DNA of 6,376 nt from Methanosarcinaceae archaeon (lineage in GTDB: Archaea > Halobacteriota > Methanosarcinia > Methanosarcinales > Methanosarcinaceae), in the NCBI GenBank assembly GCA_016926455.1, contig JAFGOO010000106.1, positions 1 to 6,376 of the forward strand. The letters are read 5' to 3'. The notes beneath the pieces are model-generated. The model was not told the DNA's origin. It ran no database searches and saw nothing but the letters and a program-made list of their open reading frames with translations. Of the stretch, positions 6,042 through 6,376 are shown piece by piece (the stretch's first letter is position 1; each line of letters starts with the position of its first letter). A program made the translations under genes and the position numbers.

Positions 6042-6067
6042 AACAAGTGTCCTCTTGTTCTTATAAG
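6042..6067 (-). promoter_or_regulatory. Candidate proA promoter: TATA box plus 18-bp inverted repeat
   Basis: On the minus strand CTTATAAG (6067-6060) is followed at once by AACAAG-N6-CTTGTT (6059-6042), a perfect 6-bp inverted repeat. If the box is the TATA element, transcription would start near 6038, leaving a leader of about 65 bases. The repeat would then cover roughly -20 to -5, a position where a bound repressor would block polymerase. A second A/T box, TTATACAT (6043-6036), is also possible. Confidence 0.4.
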
Positions 6068-6252
6068 ATTTTAATTGCTCCTATAGAATTTGCAACTCAG
6101 AACTGAAAAATGACCGGAAGGATACACAATTCTGTAGGGGGCTGTGGTTACTGGACCAAAAAATACTGCAAGAGTTGATCACATAATAATTTTCTTATGA
6201 GTTTGAATATTCAGAAGACCAGCCAGAGATTGTGCCATAAGTCTGACTACTC
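6068..6252. other. Gene-free spacer, no recognisable content
   Basis: All readable frames here are short. One open stretch on the plus strand (about 6067-6183) has no start codon with a ribosome binding site and no recognised motif, and a 22-codon ATG frame (6110-6178) is equally unsupported. The stretch leads into the IS-like hairpin at 6253 and could be decayed insertion-element sequence, but I found no TnpB C-terminal motif such as the zinc-ribbon cysteines. Confidence 0.4.
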
Positions 6253-6290
6253 CCACGACTTAAGTCTTGTGGTTCTTTTATTGAACCCTA
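6242..6290 (+). mobile_element. Possible orphan IS200/IS605 right-end sequence
   Basis: CTACTCCCACGACTTAAGTC followed by TTGTGGTTC resembles the subterminal hairpin found just after tnpB in many IS200/IS605 elements (typically CCCACGAC-x-GTCGTGGG followed by TTC). Here CCACGA (6253-6258) pairs with TTGTGG (6267-6272) around an 8-base loop, with one G-U pair. A second small stem, GGTTC (6271-6275)/GAACC (6283-6287), overlaps its end. No tnpB coding sequence precedes it, so it would be a remnant or a non-autonomous element. The assignment is by remembered family resemblance and is uncertain. Confidence 0.4.
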
Positions 6291-6297
6291 AAGAGGC

Positions 6298-6345
6298 TGT
6301 CAAATTAGCTCATAAATCTCCTTTTCTAATTTGACAACATTTTTT
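6298..6345. repeat. Perfect 11-bp inverted repeat followed by a T-run
   Basis: TGTCAAATTAG (6298-6308) and CTAATTTGACA (6326-6336) are perfect inverted repeats around a 17-base loop, followed by T6 at 6340-6345. On the plus strand this has the form of an intrinsic terminator, but no gene on that strand ends here. The preceding AGAGGCTGTCAAATT also resembles the terminal sequence of some DDE-type insertion sequences, so it may be the start of an element lying beyond the right edge. Confidence 0.55.
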
Positions 6346-6376
6346 AAAAAAACTTTCCAAATGAGTTTCTGTTTTC

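Noticed and set aside
6110..6178. 22-codon ATG frame, Gly/Cys/Lys-rich
   Set aside because: No ribosome binding site and no further support; too short to claim as a peptide gene.
6067..6183. Plus-strand open stretch of 39 codons before the right-edge hairpins
   Set aside because: No start codon with a ribosome binding site, no motif, and length expected by chance; could not be tied to a TnpB C-terminus.
6300..6376. Minus-strand AAGGAG followed by ATG near 6309-6325
   Set aside because: The frame stops after two codons (ATG-AGC-TAA), so the ribosome binding site match is likely chance.
1..6376. CRISPR array, tRNA or rRNA genes
   Set aside because: No regularly spaced repeats, no cloverleaf-like sequence and no rRNA-like stretch was seen on either strand.

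Overview
The window looks like chromosome from a methanogenic archaeon, most likely of the Methanosarcinales (inferred from protein style, not from a search). Four points support this. The four-subunit pyruvate:ferredoxin oxidoreductase operon has the γ-δ-α-β order typical of archaea. Ribosome binding sites match the archaeal 16S tail (GGAGG, GGTGAT). Candidate promoters are TATA-type rather than -35/-10. The spacers are strongly AT-rich and contain IS200/IS605-type debris.

Layout. Positions 1-101 (minus strand) hold the first 33 codons of a TnpB-like IS200/IS605 protein that runs off the left edge. The AT-rich sequence behind it (102 to about 215) probably contains the end of that insertion element. 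Positions about 215-461 have no gene and should carry the promoter and leader of the por operon, including an imperfect 16-bp palindrome. Positions 462-3356 (plus) are porC-porD-porA-porB, each joined to the next by a 4-bp ATGA stop/start overlap. A strong hairpin spanning the porB stop codon closes the operon. Positions 3393-5973 (minus, convergent with por) are proA then proB, separated by 73 bp that may hold a second promoter; proB appears to start with TTG. Positions 5974-6376 have no convincing gene. They hold the proA upstream region and then a run of hairpins, one resembling an IS200/IS605 right end and one a perfect 11-bp inverted repeat with a T-run.

Function. Por interconverts acetyl-CoA + CO2 + reduced ferredoxin with pyruvate; in methanogens it mainly makes pyruvate for biosynthesis. 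PorC, PorD, PorA and PorB form one cytoplasmic complex: PorA and PorB build the thiamine diphosphate site, and PorB plus PorD carry the iron-sulfur clusters. ProB and ProA carry out the first two steps from glutamate to proline; proC is not in the window. Nothing shows a functional link between the por and pro blocks. They seem to be two housekeeping operons meeting tail to tail, with mobile-element debris on both outer sides. I see no convincing new multi-gene system. The points most worth checking are the regulatory inverted repeats, the IS ends and the unusual proB start.
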